DNA from: Bradyrhizobium liaoningense
GTDB taxonomy: Bacteria > Pseudomonadota > Alphaproteobacteria > Rhizobiales > Xanthobacteraceae
Assembly (NCBI RefSeq): GCF_018130785.1
Contig: NZ_JAFCJT010000005.1
Coordinates: 248,001-312,000, forward strand
Direction: 5' to 3'
DNA: 64,000 nt
Shown: in pieces, positions 1-8,998 of the stretch
Layout: each line of letters opens with the position of its first letter
Position numbering within the stretch: position 1 is the stretch's first letter
Position numbers and translations under genes: made by a program
The notes under the pieces: model-generated
The model's input: only the letters and a program-made list of their open reading frames with translations
The model's database searches: none
Told to the model about the DNA's origin: nothing

Positions 1-68
1 GTCGGATCGGACGCGCGCGCCTGCCGTGCGCGCACCTCGTCGGGGATGGGGCGCGGCAGCTTCACCAT
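1..68 (-). CDS. addA: AddA helicase-nuclease subunit, N-terminal fragment (cut by window edge)
   Basis: Only the first 22 codons are visible, reading MVKLPRPIPDEVRARQ and on to the window edge. The ATG lies inside the last codons of addB and overlaps its TGA (ATGGTGA), so translation is coupled. AddA is the UvrD-like helicase and nuclease partner of AddB in the alphaproteobacterial AddAB double-strand break resection complex. The identity rests on position directly after addB and on the N-terminal wording typical of rhizobial AddA. No helicase motif is inside the window. Confidence 0.75.
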   Translation of the reverse strand, partial: MVKLPRPIPDEVRARQARASDP

Positions 69-3000
69 TCCTCGATCCCCAAACCGCCGGCCGCGGACCA
101 TTCCTTGATGCGGGCAAGGTCGTCATAGGTGCCGTAGCGGTTGGTCCACATCGGCAGGTTCAACGAGGTGTACGCCTGATTCTCGTCCTCGAAGGCGCGG
201 ATCAGAGCTTCGAGCTTGGCCCGTGCTTCGGCCGCAGCCGTATCAGGCGGCTGCGGCTCGTCGCCTTGCCTGTACTTGAGCTCGAGGATGCGTTCTTCGC
301 CCGGCGGATTGTTGCCGCTGAGGCGCACATAGACGAGCTGGCTGACGGATGCGCCCGCGTCGATGCCGGGAAAGCCGCCCTCGCGGAGGATCGCAGCTTC
401 AAGCGTGAGCTGCGGCGACAGCCCCATGCGGACCTGCTTGCCGGTCGGCGGCTGCCCGGTCTTGTAGTCCAGGATGGCGTAGTTGCCGCCCTGGCGACGT
501 TCGATGCGGTCGGCGCGCGCGGAGAGAGCGAAGCTGCGCTCGTTGTCGAGCCTGATCGAGATCTCGCCGCGCGTCTCCGCCGTGATCGTCTCGATCGTAT
601 CGCGGCGCGCCGTCTCCCATTCACCGAACCAGCGCGCGATGCGCTGGAAGCGCGGCCACCACAGTGCGCGCGCCTCGGGCCGCTCCATCAGCGGCTCAAA
701 ATACTTTTCGCCGATCGCGCGCAGCACGCGGGCGGGATCGGGAGGGAGATGTGCAGCATAGGCCTCGGTGAACTCGCCGAGTGCATCATGGATCGCCGAG
801 CCGCGGTCCGCGGCCGAGAGCGGCATGTCGACGGGATCGAGCGCAGCGAGACGCAAGATGAACTTTGCGTAGATCGTATAGGGATCGCGCAGCCAGTCCT
901 CGATCGCGGTGACTGACATACTTGTCGGCCGCGTCGCGCGCGGTGGGCGTGGTTCGGGCTGCTTGATCGGTTTGACCTCGGCGGGTTGATCCAGCGCGCC
1001 CGCGAACCGCACGTATTTTTCACCGGCGCGAATCGCTGCTTTCCAGAGATCATCGCCAGCGACCGCTTCGATACGGTGCAGGAAGCGCGAGGCCACCGCC
1101 GGTGCGCCGCCGGCCTTGGCGGAATGGGTGAGGATCACTTCATCTCCGCCGAGCAGCTGCGCAAAGTCATGGGCGGAAAGGCCGATACGGCGCTCTGGCA
1201 GATCGAGGCCGAGCTCGTGTCGCATCGGCCGGCTGAGCCAGGGATCGATGCGCGGCGCCGGCGGCCAGACGCCCTCGATCAATCCGCCGACGATGATGCG
1301 GTCGGCCTGCATCAGGCGTGATTCCAGCGGGCCGTAGATCTGGAGCCGCGCGCCCGGTCTGTCCCGCCGCCGCACGGCGCGATCGCCGAATGCGGTCTGA
1401 AAAACGTCCGGGTAGTCGGGCAGCGGCACCATCAATCCGCTGGTGGTGCCGCCGCGCAGGAGGTCGTCGAAGGCATTAGCCAGTGCGAGGCCTTCGCGCT
1501 CCTCGAAGGCAAGCGGGACGCCCTGCTCGTCGCGCGACAGCTCGATCATGATCTCGCGATGCCGGTGCGCGAGCTCGGCGAAGTCGTACGGCTTTGATGA
1601 CGCGAGATTCTCGATAGGCACCAACGCCTTCTGCAAAATATCGATCAGCGCCTGGATGCGATCGAGGTCCTCCGCCTTCAGTCGCGCGCGCGGCTCTGCC
1701 TTATGCAGCGCGGAGACCTCGCCGCGCCACAGCTTTGCCAGCTCCTCGCGGAAACGGTTGAATTCGCGCAACAAGCCGCCCGTGCCCGCGGGCGGGCGCG
1801 TCCCGCGCAGGACAGCGAGCTCCAGCCCCTCGATCGCCGCCTTCCATGCGCCGGGCAGTCGGCCGAGCCGGCACAGCGGATGTTTGAGCATCGCCAACAG
1901 CGTCGGCGGCTCCAATCCCTTGGTCGCCGCTTCTGCCGCGAGGCGCGCAAAGACACCGGCGGGTGTTTCCATCAGCACATCGCCGCCGGAATCGTCGAAC
2001 GCGAGATCCCATCGCGTGAGCGCGGCCATCACCCGCCGCGCCAGCGCGCGGTCCGGCGTCACAAGTGCCGCCGATTTGTCGAGATGCCGCGCCTCGCGCA
2101 TCGCAATGGCGATCGCGAGCGCCTCCATTTCAGGGTTGGGAGCCTCGACGACCGCGAGGTTCCTCATGCCACCCGCGATCTTCGCGGCGACAACCGGCTG
2201 CTTCAGCCGGTCGTGCCAAACTTCCGTCTTGGCCGATGGCCGCATCGATTCGGATGCAAGAAGATCGCGACCGCCCTCCGTCGGCGGCTGGAGGATCTCG
2301 ACGTCGCTGCGCTTGATGCCAAAACGCTCCAGCAGCGCATGCATGGCGTATTGCGGATGGTTCGATGCCGGATGCTCCGCGAACTTGCCGAGCGGGTCGC
2401 GCACGCCACCAATGGTCCGCCAGGCGTCGTCGTCCAAATCGGTGTCGAGGCCCGGCAGCACCACGGCGCCATGCGGCAGCGATGCGACCGCATGCAGGAA
2501 TTTCGCGGTGGCCGGCATCGAGCCGGTGGAGCCGGCGGCGATCACGGGACCATGGGGATGCGCGGTCAGCCGTTTTGCCTCCGCTGCGATCAACTGGTCG
2601 CGCCGTGCCGCAGGCTCGATCCGTTTGATTTCGGCGAGATGAGCGGGCCAGGCGATGCGGGCGATGCGCAGGAATTCGAGCGAGTGCTGCCAGTAGCGGT
2701 CGAGCATATCAGGAACGAGGCCGTCGAGCGCGCTCCAGTCGACGCCGCGCGTGACCATGTCGTCGATCAGGCGGGCGAGATCGGAAGCCAGCGCCAGTGT
2801 CGAAGCGGGGCCGCCGACCACCAGCGGGGACAGCACCGGGCCCTTGGCCCAGGCGGCGACGAGCTGCGCCAGCGTCAGCCGCCGTTCGAGCTCGCCAAGC
2901 CGTGGCGGAATGTCGAGCGGCGCGGCGCCGGAGAACTGCTCGCCCTCGTCGGCGAAAGCGAGCTCGTCCTCGTCGATGTCGCCGAGCGCGACGATGCGCG

Positions 3001-3208
3001 GCAGCACCACCGCATCCGCCTTCATCTCGTCGAGGAAGATCTCGCGCACGACGCGCATCGCACGCCTTGTCGGCAGGTACAGCGTGGCATCCGCAAGCCG
3101 CGCCGGTTCCTTGCGCGCCTCGAATCCGTCGACCAGCCGGCCGTCGAGCAGGCGCGAGACGACCGTGCGCAGGAACGGAACTGAGATGGGAACGCTGAAA
3201 ACGCGCAT
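62..3208 (-). CDS. addB: Double-strand break repair protein AddB
   Basis: 1048 residues, the non-translocating partner of AddA in the AddAB helicase-nuclease that resects broken DNA ends before RecA loading. The N-terminal part has the inactivated helicase-like fold of the family, including a PTRRAMR segment. The C-terminal region carries a RecB-type PD-(D/E)XK nuclease with the ILDYKTG motif, where D914 and K916 are the metal and catalytic residues. I chose the ATG at 3208 (MRVFSVPISVPF) rather than a TTG ten codons upstream, because the family starts at this motif. The gene overlaps addA by seven bases and lies downstream of murU after a repeat-bearing gap. Confidence 0.93.
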   Translation of the reverse strand: MRVFSVPISVPFLRTVVSRLLDGRLVDGFEARKEPARLADATLYLPTRRAMRVVREIFLDEMKADAVVLPRIVALGDIDEDELAFADEGEQFSGAAPLDIPPRLGELERRLTLAQLVAAWAKGPVLSPLVVGGPASTLALASDLARLIDDMVTRGVDWSALDGLVPDMLDRYWQHSLEFLRIARIAWPAHLAEIKRIEPAARRDQLIAAEAKRLTAHPHGPVIAAGSTGSMPATAKFLHAVASLPHGAVVLPGLDTDLDDDAWRTIGGVRDPLGKFAEHPASNHPQYAMHALLERFGIKRSDVEILQPPTEGGRDLLASESMRPSAKTEVWHDRLKQPVVAAKIAGGMRNLAVVEAPNPEMEALAIAIAMREARHLDKSAALVTPDRALARRVMAALTRWDLAFDDSGGDVLMETPAGVFARLAAEAATKGLEPPTLLAMLKHPLCRLGRLPGAWKAAIEGLELAVLRGTRPPAGTGGLLREFNRFREELAKLWRGEVSALHKAEPRARLKAEDLDRIQALIDILQKALVPIENLASSKPYDFAELAHRHREIMIELSRDEQGVPLAFEEREGLALANAFDDLLRGGTTSGLMVPLPDYPDVFQTAFGDRAVRRRDRPGARLQIYGPLESRLMQADRIIVGGLIEGVWPPAPRIDPWLSRPMRHELGLDLPERRIGLSAHDFAQLLGGDEVILTHSAKAGGAPAVASRFLHRIEAVAGDDLWKAAIRAGEKYVRFAGALDQPAEVKPIKQPEPRPPRATRPTSMSVTAIEDWLRDPYTIYAKFILRLAALDPVDMPLSAADRGSAIHDALGEFTEAYAAHLPPDPARVLRAIGEKYFEPLMERPEARALWWPRFQRIARWFGEWETARRDTIETITAETRGEISIRLDNERSFALSARADRIERRQGGNYAILDYKTGQPPTGKQVRMGLSPQLTLEAAILREGGFPGIDAGASVSQLVYVRLSGNNPPGEERILELKYRQGDEPQPPDTAAAEARAKLEALIRAFEDENQAYTSLNLPMWTNRYGTYDDLARIKEWSAAGGLGIEEW

Positions 3209-3309
3209 GGGCTGCCTGATTCGGGAATCAGGCGCCAATATAGGGAGACGGACTCAAATGGTCATGGGCAGAGGGGAGGGCTTTCCCCGTTGTTCGCCGG
3301 GCCAGAACA

Positions 3310-3450
3310 GGTGCCGTAGGGTGGGCAAAGGCGCGATAGCGCCGTGCCCACCATGCTTTGCATCCGAGTTTTGGCTTGAGTGGTGGGCACGCTTCCGCCT
3401 TCGCTCTTCGAGCTACGGCGGACAAGTCGCTTTGCCCACCCTACGGCACC
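3310..3450. repeat. Palindromic intergenic repeat, GTAGGGTGGGCAAAG family
   Basis: A 21-base arm at 3310-3330 (core gtagggtgggcaaag) is the exact reverse complement of 3430-3450. A nested pair, gtgcccacca at 3344-3353 and tggtgggcac at 3381-3390, is also exactly complementary, so the whole unit can fold into a long cruciform. A related element lies at 57396-57485, between tsaB and nfu. It is non-coding and fills the addB-murU gap. Confidence 0.85.
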
Positions 3451-3466
3451 GTCTTCGAGGCTGGCC

Positions 3467-4189
3467 CTACGCCACGCTCTCCAGAAACGCCTCTTCCGCC
3501 GCATGCACGGCATCAGGCGTGCCGACATGCATCCAGACGCCGTCGAGGCGGAGGCCGAACAGCCGCTCCTGCTCGTTGGCACGGTCGAACATCTTGGTCA
3601 GCGAGAACTCGCCCTGCGGTGCGCCTTCGAAGATCGAGGGCGACAGGATCGCCGCGCCGGCATAGACGAACGGAACGACCTCTTTTTCCTTGCGCTTGCG
3701 CAGGGCGCCGTCGGGCAGCATGCCGTAATCGCCGCGGCCGCTATAGCCGATGCTGGTCGCGGTCGGCGCCATCAGCAGCAGGATGTCCATGCGCGCGGGG
3801 TCGAAGTTTTCGGCAAGCCGCGCCAGGTTCGAGCGCACGCCGTCGATCCACAGCGTGTCGGAATTGACATGGAAGAACGGCGCATCGCCGAGCAGCGGCA
3901 GCGCCTTGACCACGCCACCGCCGGTGCCGAGCACCTGGTCGCGCTCGTCCGAGATGGTCACGCGCGGATGCTGGCGGGAGGCGGTGTGATTGATGATCTG
4001 GTCGGGCAGATAGTGCACATTGACGATCGCGTCGGCGACGCCCGCCTGGCCGAGCTTGTCGAGCACATGGTCGAGCAGCGGCTGGCCAGCCACGGGCACC
4101 AGCGGCTTTGGCATCTTCTCCGTCAACGGACGCATGCGCAGGCCGAACCCTGCGGCGAGCACCATGGCTTTGGTCGGTTTGACGGACAT
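3467..4189 (-). CDS. murU: MurU-like nucleotidyltransferase (MurNAc-1-phosphate uridylyltransferase)
   Basis: 240 residues with a GT-A nucleotidyltransferase fold. The N-terminal signature AAGFGLRMRPLTEKMPKPL (residues 12-30) binds the NTP and metal. Sugar-nucleotide pyrophosphorylases such as mannose-1-P guanylyltransferase share it, but the short length and the AmgK-type kinase 0.6 kb upstream in the same direction favour MurU. In that pathway AmgK phosphorylates recovered MurNAc at C1 and MurU converts it to UDP-MurNAc, bypassing MurA. Start taken at the ATG at 4189 (MSVKPTKAMVLAAG); an upstream in-frame start would add 30 non-conserved residues. Substrate is inferred from context. Confidence 0.78.
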   Translation of the reverse strand: MSVKPTKAMVLAAGFGLRMRPLTEKMPKPLVPVAGQPLLDHVLDKLGQAGVADAIVNVHYLPDQIINHTASRQHPRVTISDERDQVLGTGGGVVKALPLLGDAPFFHVNSDTLWIDGVRSNLARLAENFDPARMDILLLMAPTATSIGYSGRGDYGMLPDGALRKRKEKEVVPFVYAGAAILSPSIFEGAPQGEFSLTKMFDRANEQERLFGLRLDGVWMHVGTPDAVHAAEEAFLESVA

Positions 4190-4344
4190 CGTTCGCTTTC
4201 TCGGACTCGTCTTTCCCGGAATCTTGGACTTGAGAACTTCAGGAGTTCGCGTACGCAGCAATCCTAGCACGGACCGCAATCAGCCGCACCGCGTCTTAAC
4301 CGCCTTAGCCACCTGCCGTGACGGTTGTACGACGGGTGTTGCCC

Positions 4345-4662
4345 TCACGCCCCGACGGGTGTGGAACGCGCCTTTTTCTTCTTGTCGCCGAGCTTGAGAA
4401 AATTGACGCCGATCTGGTCGCCATTGACCCAGGCCAACTCGCAGCGCCGGTACGCAAGTCCGGTCGACGACAGCAGGAGAAAAAATTCCTTCAGATGCAG
4501 GCCCTCGACCGAGCCGTCGATGGTCAGCTTGGCGCCGCTCTCGGAAACGTCTTCCATGATGCAGTCGCGACGCCAGGTGCCGTCGATTCCCATCATCTGG
4601 GCCGGTATCCCGCGCTCGAAAACAACCCGGTTGTTGCCACGCTGGTCCGTCTTGACCGCCAT
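4345..4662 (-). CDS. PilZ domain protein
   Basis: 105 residues forming a single PilZ domain, the usual cyclic-di-GMP receptor module. The two ligand motifs are present: RxxxR (R8 to R12) and DVSESG (D38 to G43, the D/NxSxxG signature). No other domain or membrane segment is seen, so it would act as a stand-alone adaptor. It lies between the TsaE-AmgK fusion and murU on the same strand. The C-terminal tail is lysine-rich. The effector partner is unknown; a link to cell-wall recycling is only positional. Confidence 0.82.
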   Translation of the reverse strand: MAVKTDQRGNNRVVFERGIPAQMMGIDGTWRRDCIMEDVSESGAKLTIDGSVEGLHLKEFFLLLSSTGLAYRRCELAWVNGDQIGVNFLKLGDKKKKARSTPVGA

Positions 4663-4751
4663 CTGCCCCTGCTCCAGCCCCGTCTTTGTCCGGCTGCCTG
4701 CGGGCGATGATACCGATGCGATGGCTAACAGGCAGTAAATCGGGCCGCGAA

Positions 4752-6308
4752 TCAGCCTTGCGGTTGCTCTTCGGACCGCTCTTGGGACGCCCCTTGGGGC
4801 GGCGGGACGTTGGCGAGATACCAGTCGCGCAGGTGAGCCAGCGCGGGATGTGCCAGCGAGCGCTGGAGATAGGTCCAGATCCGCGGCTGGTGGCGCAGAT
4901 AATGCGGCTTACCGTCGCGGCGGTTGAGCCGGGCGAACGTGCCGAGCAGGCGTGTGTTCCGCTGTGCCGACATGATCGCATAGAGCTCGGCGAAGCCGGC
5001 CGCATCGAAGCTCGCGTCGTCCGCGCGCCGCGTCTTGATGTAGCGCGACAGCAGTGTCAGCTCGAGGGTCTCAGGGACGTCGATACGCGCGTCCTGCAGC
5101 AGCGACACCACGTCATAGGAGTGCGGCCCGAGCACGGTGTCCTGGAAGTCGATCGCGCCGACGCGCGCCATGCCAGTTCGATCGGCAAGCCAGATCAGAT
5201 TGGGCGAGTGGTAGTCGCGGATGATCCAGGTTTTTGGTGCGGCCAGCGGCTTCTTCAGCAGCTCGCGCCACATCGCGAAGAATTCCGCGCGCTTCTCGTC
5301 GCTCAGTGGCGCGTTGCGATCGGGCAGATACCATTCCGGCATCAACCCGATCTCGATCAGCAGCGCCTCGGTATCGAAGACTGGAATCGCGTAGGTCTGA
5401 TCCGCCAGCGGCAATGTCTCCGGCAATATCTTGCTGTGCAGCGCGGCCAGCACGTCGGTTGCAGCCTCGTAGCGCTCGGGAATCGGGCGCGGCGGATTGC
5501 CCTCGATCACGCCTTCGCTGCCAAAATCTTCGGTGATCAGGAAGCCGTAGTCGAGATCGGAATGATGGATCGCCGGCGCGGAGATGCCTTGCGTGCGCAG
5601 GCCTTCGTCGATGGCGACGAAGGGCTTTACGTTCTCGGCGAGATGCACCGCCGCGCTGTAGGATTTTCCGTTGTACATCGCAGCGCCGTCAGGCCGCTGC
5701 GGAAAGTTCATGAGGATGACGATCTCGTCGTCACGCCGAAGTCGTGCATAGGAGCGGGTCGAGGCATCGCCGGCCATGCGCTTGCGCGTCGCGTCGATAT
5801 AGCCTGAGGCGTCGAGGAATTCGCGCAGCGCCTTCAGCCGCGCAACGGTCGCCGCGCTCTTGCCGTATCCGGTGATGTCGGCGGCGCGCGCATTCGAGCC
5901 CAGCGCCGGCCGGTGCGCCAGCGCGATGTCGATGCGGTCTTGCGGCATCGCCGAGGGCGCACGCTCCGGCCATTCGATCAGGACAAGCGTGGCATCGGGA
6001 AGCGGCGACAGCCCGATCTCCTCGAGCTCGCTCTCATCCTCGACGCGGTAGAGGTCGGCATGCATCACAGGGAATGGCGGCAGCTCGTAGCCCTGCACCA
6101 GCGTGAAGGTCGGGCTCGGCACTTCCAGCGCCTCGTCGTCGGCGAGGTAGCGGATCATGGCCCGGGCGGCTGCGGTCTTGCCGGCGCCGAGATCGCCTGT
6201 GAGGGTGATGACGTCACCAGGGCCGACCAGCAGCGCGAGATCGGCCATCAATTGCGCAGTGGCAGTCTCGTTGTGAAGCGCAACGGATAGTTTGGTTGGT
6301 TCTGTCAT
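4752..6308 (-). CDS. tsaE: TsaE / AmgK-type phosphotransferase fusion
   Basis: 518 residues with two enzymes in one chain. Residues 1 to about 150 are TsaE, the ATPase of tRNA t6A37 synthesis, with Walker A GDLGAGKT (38-45) and the SPTFTLVQGY segment. Residues from about 175 onward are an aminoglycoside-phosphotransferase-fold sugar kinase resembling AmgK, with catalytic RDYHSPNL (D365, N370) and the metal motif IDFQD (D387). AmgK makes MurNAc/GlcNAc-1-phosphate for MurU. The ATG overlaps the divL stop (ATGA), so it is translationally coupled to divL. The linker is continuous and I see no frameshift. Substrate of the kinase half is inferred from murU nearby. Confidence 0.88.
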   Translation of the reverse strand: MTEPTKLSVALHNETATAQLMADLALLVGPGDVITLTGDLGAGKTAAARAMIRYLADDEALEVPSPTFTLVQGYELPPFPVMHADLYRVEDESELEEIGLSPLPDATLVLIEWPERAPSAMPQDRIDIALAHRPALGSNARAADITGYGKSAATVARLKALREFLDASGYIDATRKRMAGDASTRSYARLRRDDEIVILMNFPQRPDGAAMYNGKSYSAAVHLAENVKPFVAIDEGLRTQGISAPAIHHSDLDYGFLITEDFGSEGVIEGNPPRPIPERYEAATDVLAALHSKILPETLPLADQTYAIPVFDTEALLIEIGLMPEWYLPDRNAPLSDEKRAEFFAMWRELLKKPLAAPKTWIIRDYHSPNLIWLADRTGMARVGAIDFQDTVLGPHSYDVVSLLQDARIDVPETLELTLLSRYIKTRRADDASFDAAGFAELYAIMSAQRNTRLLGTFARLNRRDGKPHYLRHQPRIWTYLQRSLAHPALAHLRDWYLANVPPPQGASQERSEEQPQG

Positions 6309-8809
6309 TCGGCGGCGTCGCGATGCGCCGCCTGGTCGGTCGGGAAGTCGCAGATCACGACCGTGCCCCTGCCCACGATCGAATCCACCCGCACCTTGCC
6401 GCCATGCAGCTCGACGAAGGAGCGCACCAGCGACAAGCCGAGCCCGGCGCCGCGGTGACGCGACCCCTGCGAGCGGCTTTCGAACCAGTTGAACACCTTG
6501 TCCTTCATGTCGGCGGGTATTCCAGGCCCGGAATCTGTCACAGTGAAGACCACGCTGCGTTCGGTGCGGCGTGCGCTGATGCCGACGGTGGAATCCTGTG
6601 GAGAAAACCCGACGGCGTTGGCGAGGAGGTTATAGAGCACCTGCACCACGCGCTTCTCGTCGCCGATGAAGCTGCCGATATCGGGCGCGATCTCGACCTT
6701 GAGGCGGATGCGGTCGGTGGCGAGCCGGTCCTGGATGCCCTCGGCGGCGAGCTCGATGGTCTTGCTGACGTCGACCGGGCCGAGTTCCAGCTTCATGGCG
6801 CCGGCGTCGATCGTGGCGAGATCCAGGATGTTGTTGGTCAGCGCCAGCAGGGCGTTGGTGGATTTGGTGACGTAGTCGAGATATTCGGCCTGTTTCGGCG
6901 TCAGCGGCCCGGTCGAGGGATCGCTGAGGAAATGCGCGAAGCCGATGATGGTGGTGAGCGGCGAGCGCAGCTCGTAGGAGACGTGGTGGACGAAATCCAC
7001 CTTCATCTGGTCGGCGGCCTCCAGCGCCTCGTTACGCTCGCGCAGCGCACGCTCGACATTCTCGGTGTCGGTGATGTCCTGGAACGTCAGCATGGTCGCG
7101 CCGTCATGCAGCGGACGGATCATGCCGTCGAGCACGCTGCCGTCCTTGCGTTCGAGCTTCAGCGGCACGTCGGCGCGGCTCTCGATCGAGGTGACGGCCT
7201 CGCGGATCTGCCGCCAGACCACGGGGTCGTCGAACAGCTGATGGCACCAGCCTTCGACCGTCTGGATGTGCGGCTCGTCGCGCATGGCGTCGCTCGACAG
7301 CTTCCACATCCGGACGAAGGCCGGGTTGAACAGCTGCGCCTTGCCGTTGCTGCCGAACACCGCGACGCCCTCGGCGAGGCTGTCCAGCGTCTCGCGCTGG
7401 ACGCGGATCATGCCGTCGAAGCGGCGGGCGAGCTCGAGGCTTTCGGTGACGTCGTCGAACAGATAGGTGACGCCGCCTTCCGGATTCGGCGTGGTGACGA
7501 CGGAGAGCGCGCGGCCGTCGGGCAGATACCAGGTGTCCTTGGCGGTCTCGACCGCGCGATAGGCTTCGTGCAGCTTGGCCTTCCAGGCGCGGAAGTCCGG
7601 CTGCTCCGGCAATTTGCGCGCGGCGCGGAGCTGGTCGAGCACGCTGGAATCATCAGGATCGGTGTCGAGGAAGGTGCGGTCGAGGTCCCACAGCCGACGG
7701 TAGGAATCGTTGTAGAAGGCGAGCCGGCGGTGGCCGTCGAACACGGCAACGCCAGAGGAGAGCTGGTCCAGCGTGCGACGATGCGCCTCCGCCATCCGCA
7801 CCAGCGCCGAGCTCAGCGCATCCGCCTCGCTGGCATCGATGGCGACGCCGACATTGCCGCTGCCGACATTGACCGCGCGGACGTCGTAGATGCGCCGCTC
7901 GCCACCGATCACGATCGGCAGCCGCGAGGTGAAGTTGGCCGCGTCCTTCAGGCTCCGCTCCATCGCGGTCCGGTCGGCGCTGTCGAGCAGCTCGAGCTTG
8001 CGCTGCTGGGCGTCGGTGGCGCTGTTCGCCTCGGTCGCGCGCACATAGGCCGGATTGGCGTAGGTCAGCGCGCCGTTCTCGGCCTTGGCCCAGATCGGCC
8101 AAGGTGCGGCGGCGGCAAAGCCGCGCAGCATCTCGGTCTCGTCGGAGAGCGCCTTGTAACGCAGATTGGTCTCGGCCAGATCGCGCCGGAGTCCGGACAG
8201 TTCACGAATCCTGACAATGGCCTGGCCGCCGATGGCGCGGCCGATCGCCTCCAGCGTATGGCCGTAAGCGGTGGTCAGGGTCAGCTGGAACCCGTCGCCG
8301 CGGTCGCGCAGCGCATCGACTGCGTGATCCATCTGGAGCGCCGGTTCCGGCGGCAACCATGTTCCGAACGCGAGGATGCGCTGGGGGGAGGAATCGCGCG
8401 GCAGCACCATGGAGAGGTCGCCGGAAATCTGCGCGCGGTTGTCGCCGGCCGGCCAGGAGATCAGGATCTGCGGCTCGGCAAACAGCAGTGCGCCGAAGCG
8501 ATCGGACTGGAGCTGCAGTTCCCCGATTCGCGCGCGCAGCCGCGCCTCGTTGTTCGCCGTGCGCACCCGCGTGCGCATCAACAGGATCGCCGCCACGACC
8601 GAGAAGCCGAGCAGCGCGAGCGCAGTGGCCAGCACCGCGAGCTCCTGCCGGTTGAAGTCCAACAATATGGAAAGTGTGTCGACGAGATCGGCAGCCTCGG
8701 CCGGCGCAGCCGGCAGCAGCGCCGCAAGAGCGCCTCCCAACAAGCCGTTGCGCGCCAACGATGTGCACGACAGCAGCGTCCGACGCATCGACACGATCAC
8801 GCCTGACAT
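6305..8809 (-). CDS. divL: DivL-type PAS sensor pseudokinase (Tyr in the H-box)
   Basis: 834 residues: N-terminal hydrophobic segment and a second transmembrane helix near residues 35-60, several PAS-like segments, then a HisKA/HATPase_c core. The H-box reads HVSYELRSPL, with Tyr612 where kinases have the phosphoacceptor His, the hallmark of DivL. The ATP-binding core is kept (NLLANAVGF, DSGPGIP, GAGLGLSL). In Caulobacter DivL senses DivK and controls the CckA-ChpT-CtrA cell-cycle relay at the pole. The start ATG at 8809 (MSGVIVSMRR) precedes the signal-like region; upstream sequence lacks conservation. The gene order divL-tsaE-murU-addB supports the call. Confidence 0.85.
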   Translation of the reverse strand: MSGVIVSMRRTLLSCTSLARNGLLGGALAALLPAAPAEAADLVDTLSILLDFNRQELAVLATALALLGFSVVAAILLMRTRVRTANNEARLRARIGELQLQSDRFGALLFAEPQILISWPAGDNRAQISGDLSMVLPRDSSPQRILAFGTWLPPEPALQMDHAVDALRDRGDGFQLTLTTAYGHTLEAIGRAIGGQAIVRIRELSGLRRDLAETNLRYKALSDETEMLRGFAAAAPWPIWAKAENGALTYANPAYVRATEANSATDAQQRKLELLDSADRTAMERSLKDAANFTSRLPIVIGGERRIYDVRAVNVGSGNVGVAIDASEADALSSALVRMAEAHRRTLDQLSSGVAVFDGHRRLAFYNDSYRRLWDLDRTFLDTDPDDSSVLDQLRAARKLPEQPDFRAWKAKLHEAYRAVETAKDTWYLPDGRALSVVTTPNPEGGVTYLFDDVTESLELARRFDGMIRVQRETLDSLAEGVAVFGSNGKAQLFNPAFVRMWKLSSDAMRDEPHIQTVEGWCHQLFDDPVVWRQIREAVTSIESRADVPLKLERKDGSVLDGMIRPLHDGATMLTFQDITDTENVERALRERNEALEAADQMKVDFVHHVSYELRSPLTTIIGFAHFLSDPSTGPLTPKQAEYLDYVTKSTNALLALTNNILDLATIDAGAMKLELGPVDVSKTIELAAEGIQDRLATDRIRLKVEIAPDIGSFIGDEKRVVQVLYNLLANAVGFSPQDSTVGISARRTERSVVFTVTDSGPGIPADMKDKVFNWFESRSQGSRHRGAGLGLSLVRSFVELHGGKVRVDSIVGRGTVVICDFPTDQAAHRDAAE

Positions 8810-8998
8810 AGTTGCCCCAAGATCGCACAGATTTGCGCGCGGCGACCCCCGTCGCGCGCGAATCAAACGACAATACCCCCACCGCGACTCAACCGGTAAG
8901 AGTCCAGATCGTGAACGCAAAGGCGGTCCCACAAAAATGCCGGGCGCGCGGTTCCAATTCACGTAATTCTTCGGTGATTCGGCTGGAACTGCCGTGCG
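8810..8998. other. dut-divL intergenic region with GC hairpin
   Basis: 189 bases without a gene. A strong GC-rich imperfect hairpin at about 8832-8862 (gcgcgcggcgac facing gtcgcgcgc) lies shortly upstream of divL, and could end dut transcription or sit in the divL leader. No T-run follows it on the minus strand. No tRNA or small ORF seen. Confidence 0.4.

Noticed and set aside
26..916. Long plus-strand open frames opposite addB and many others across the window
   Set aside because: They are antisense shadows of high-GC genes: no family motifs, Arg/His/Gly-rich composition, and codon positions fit the opposite strand.
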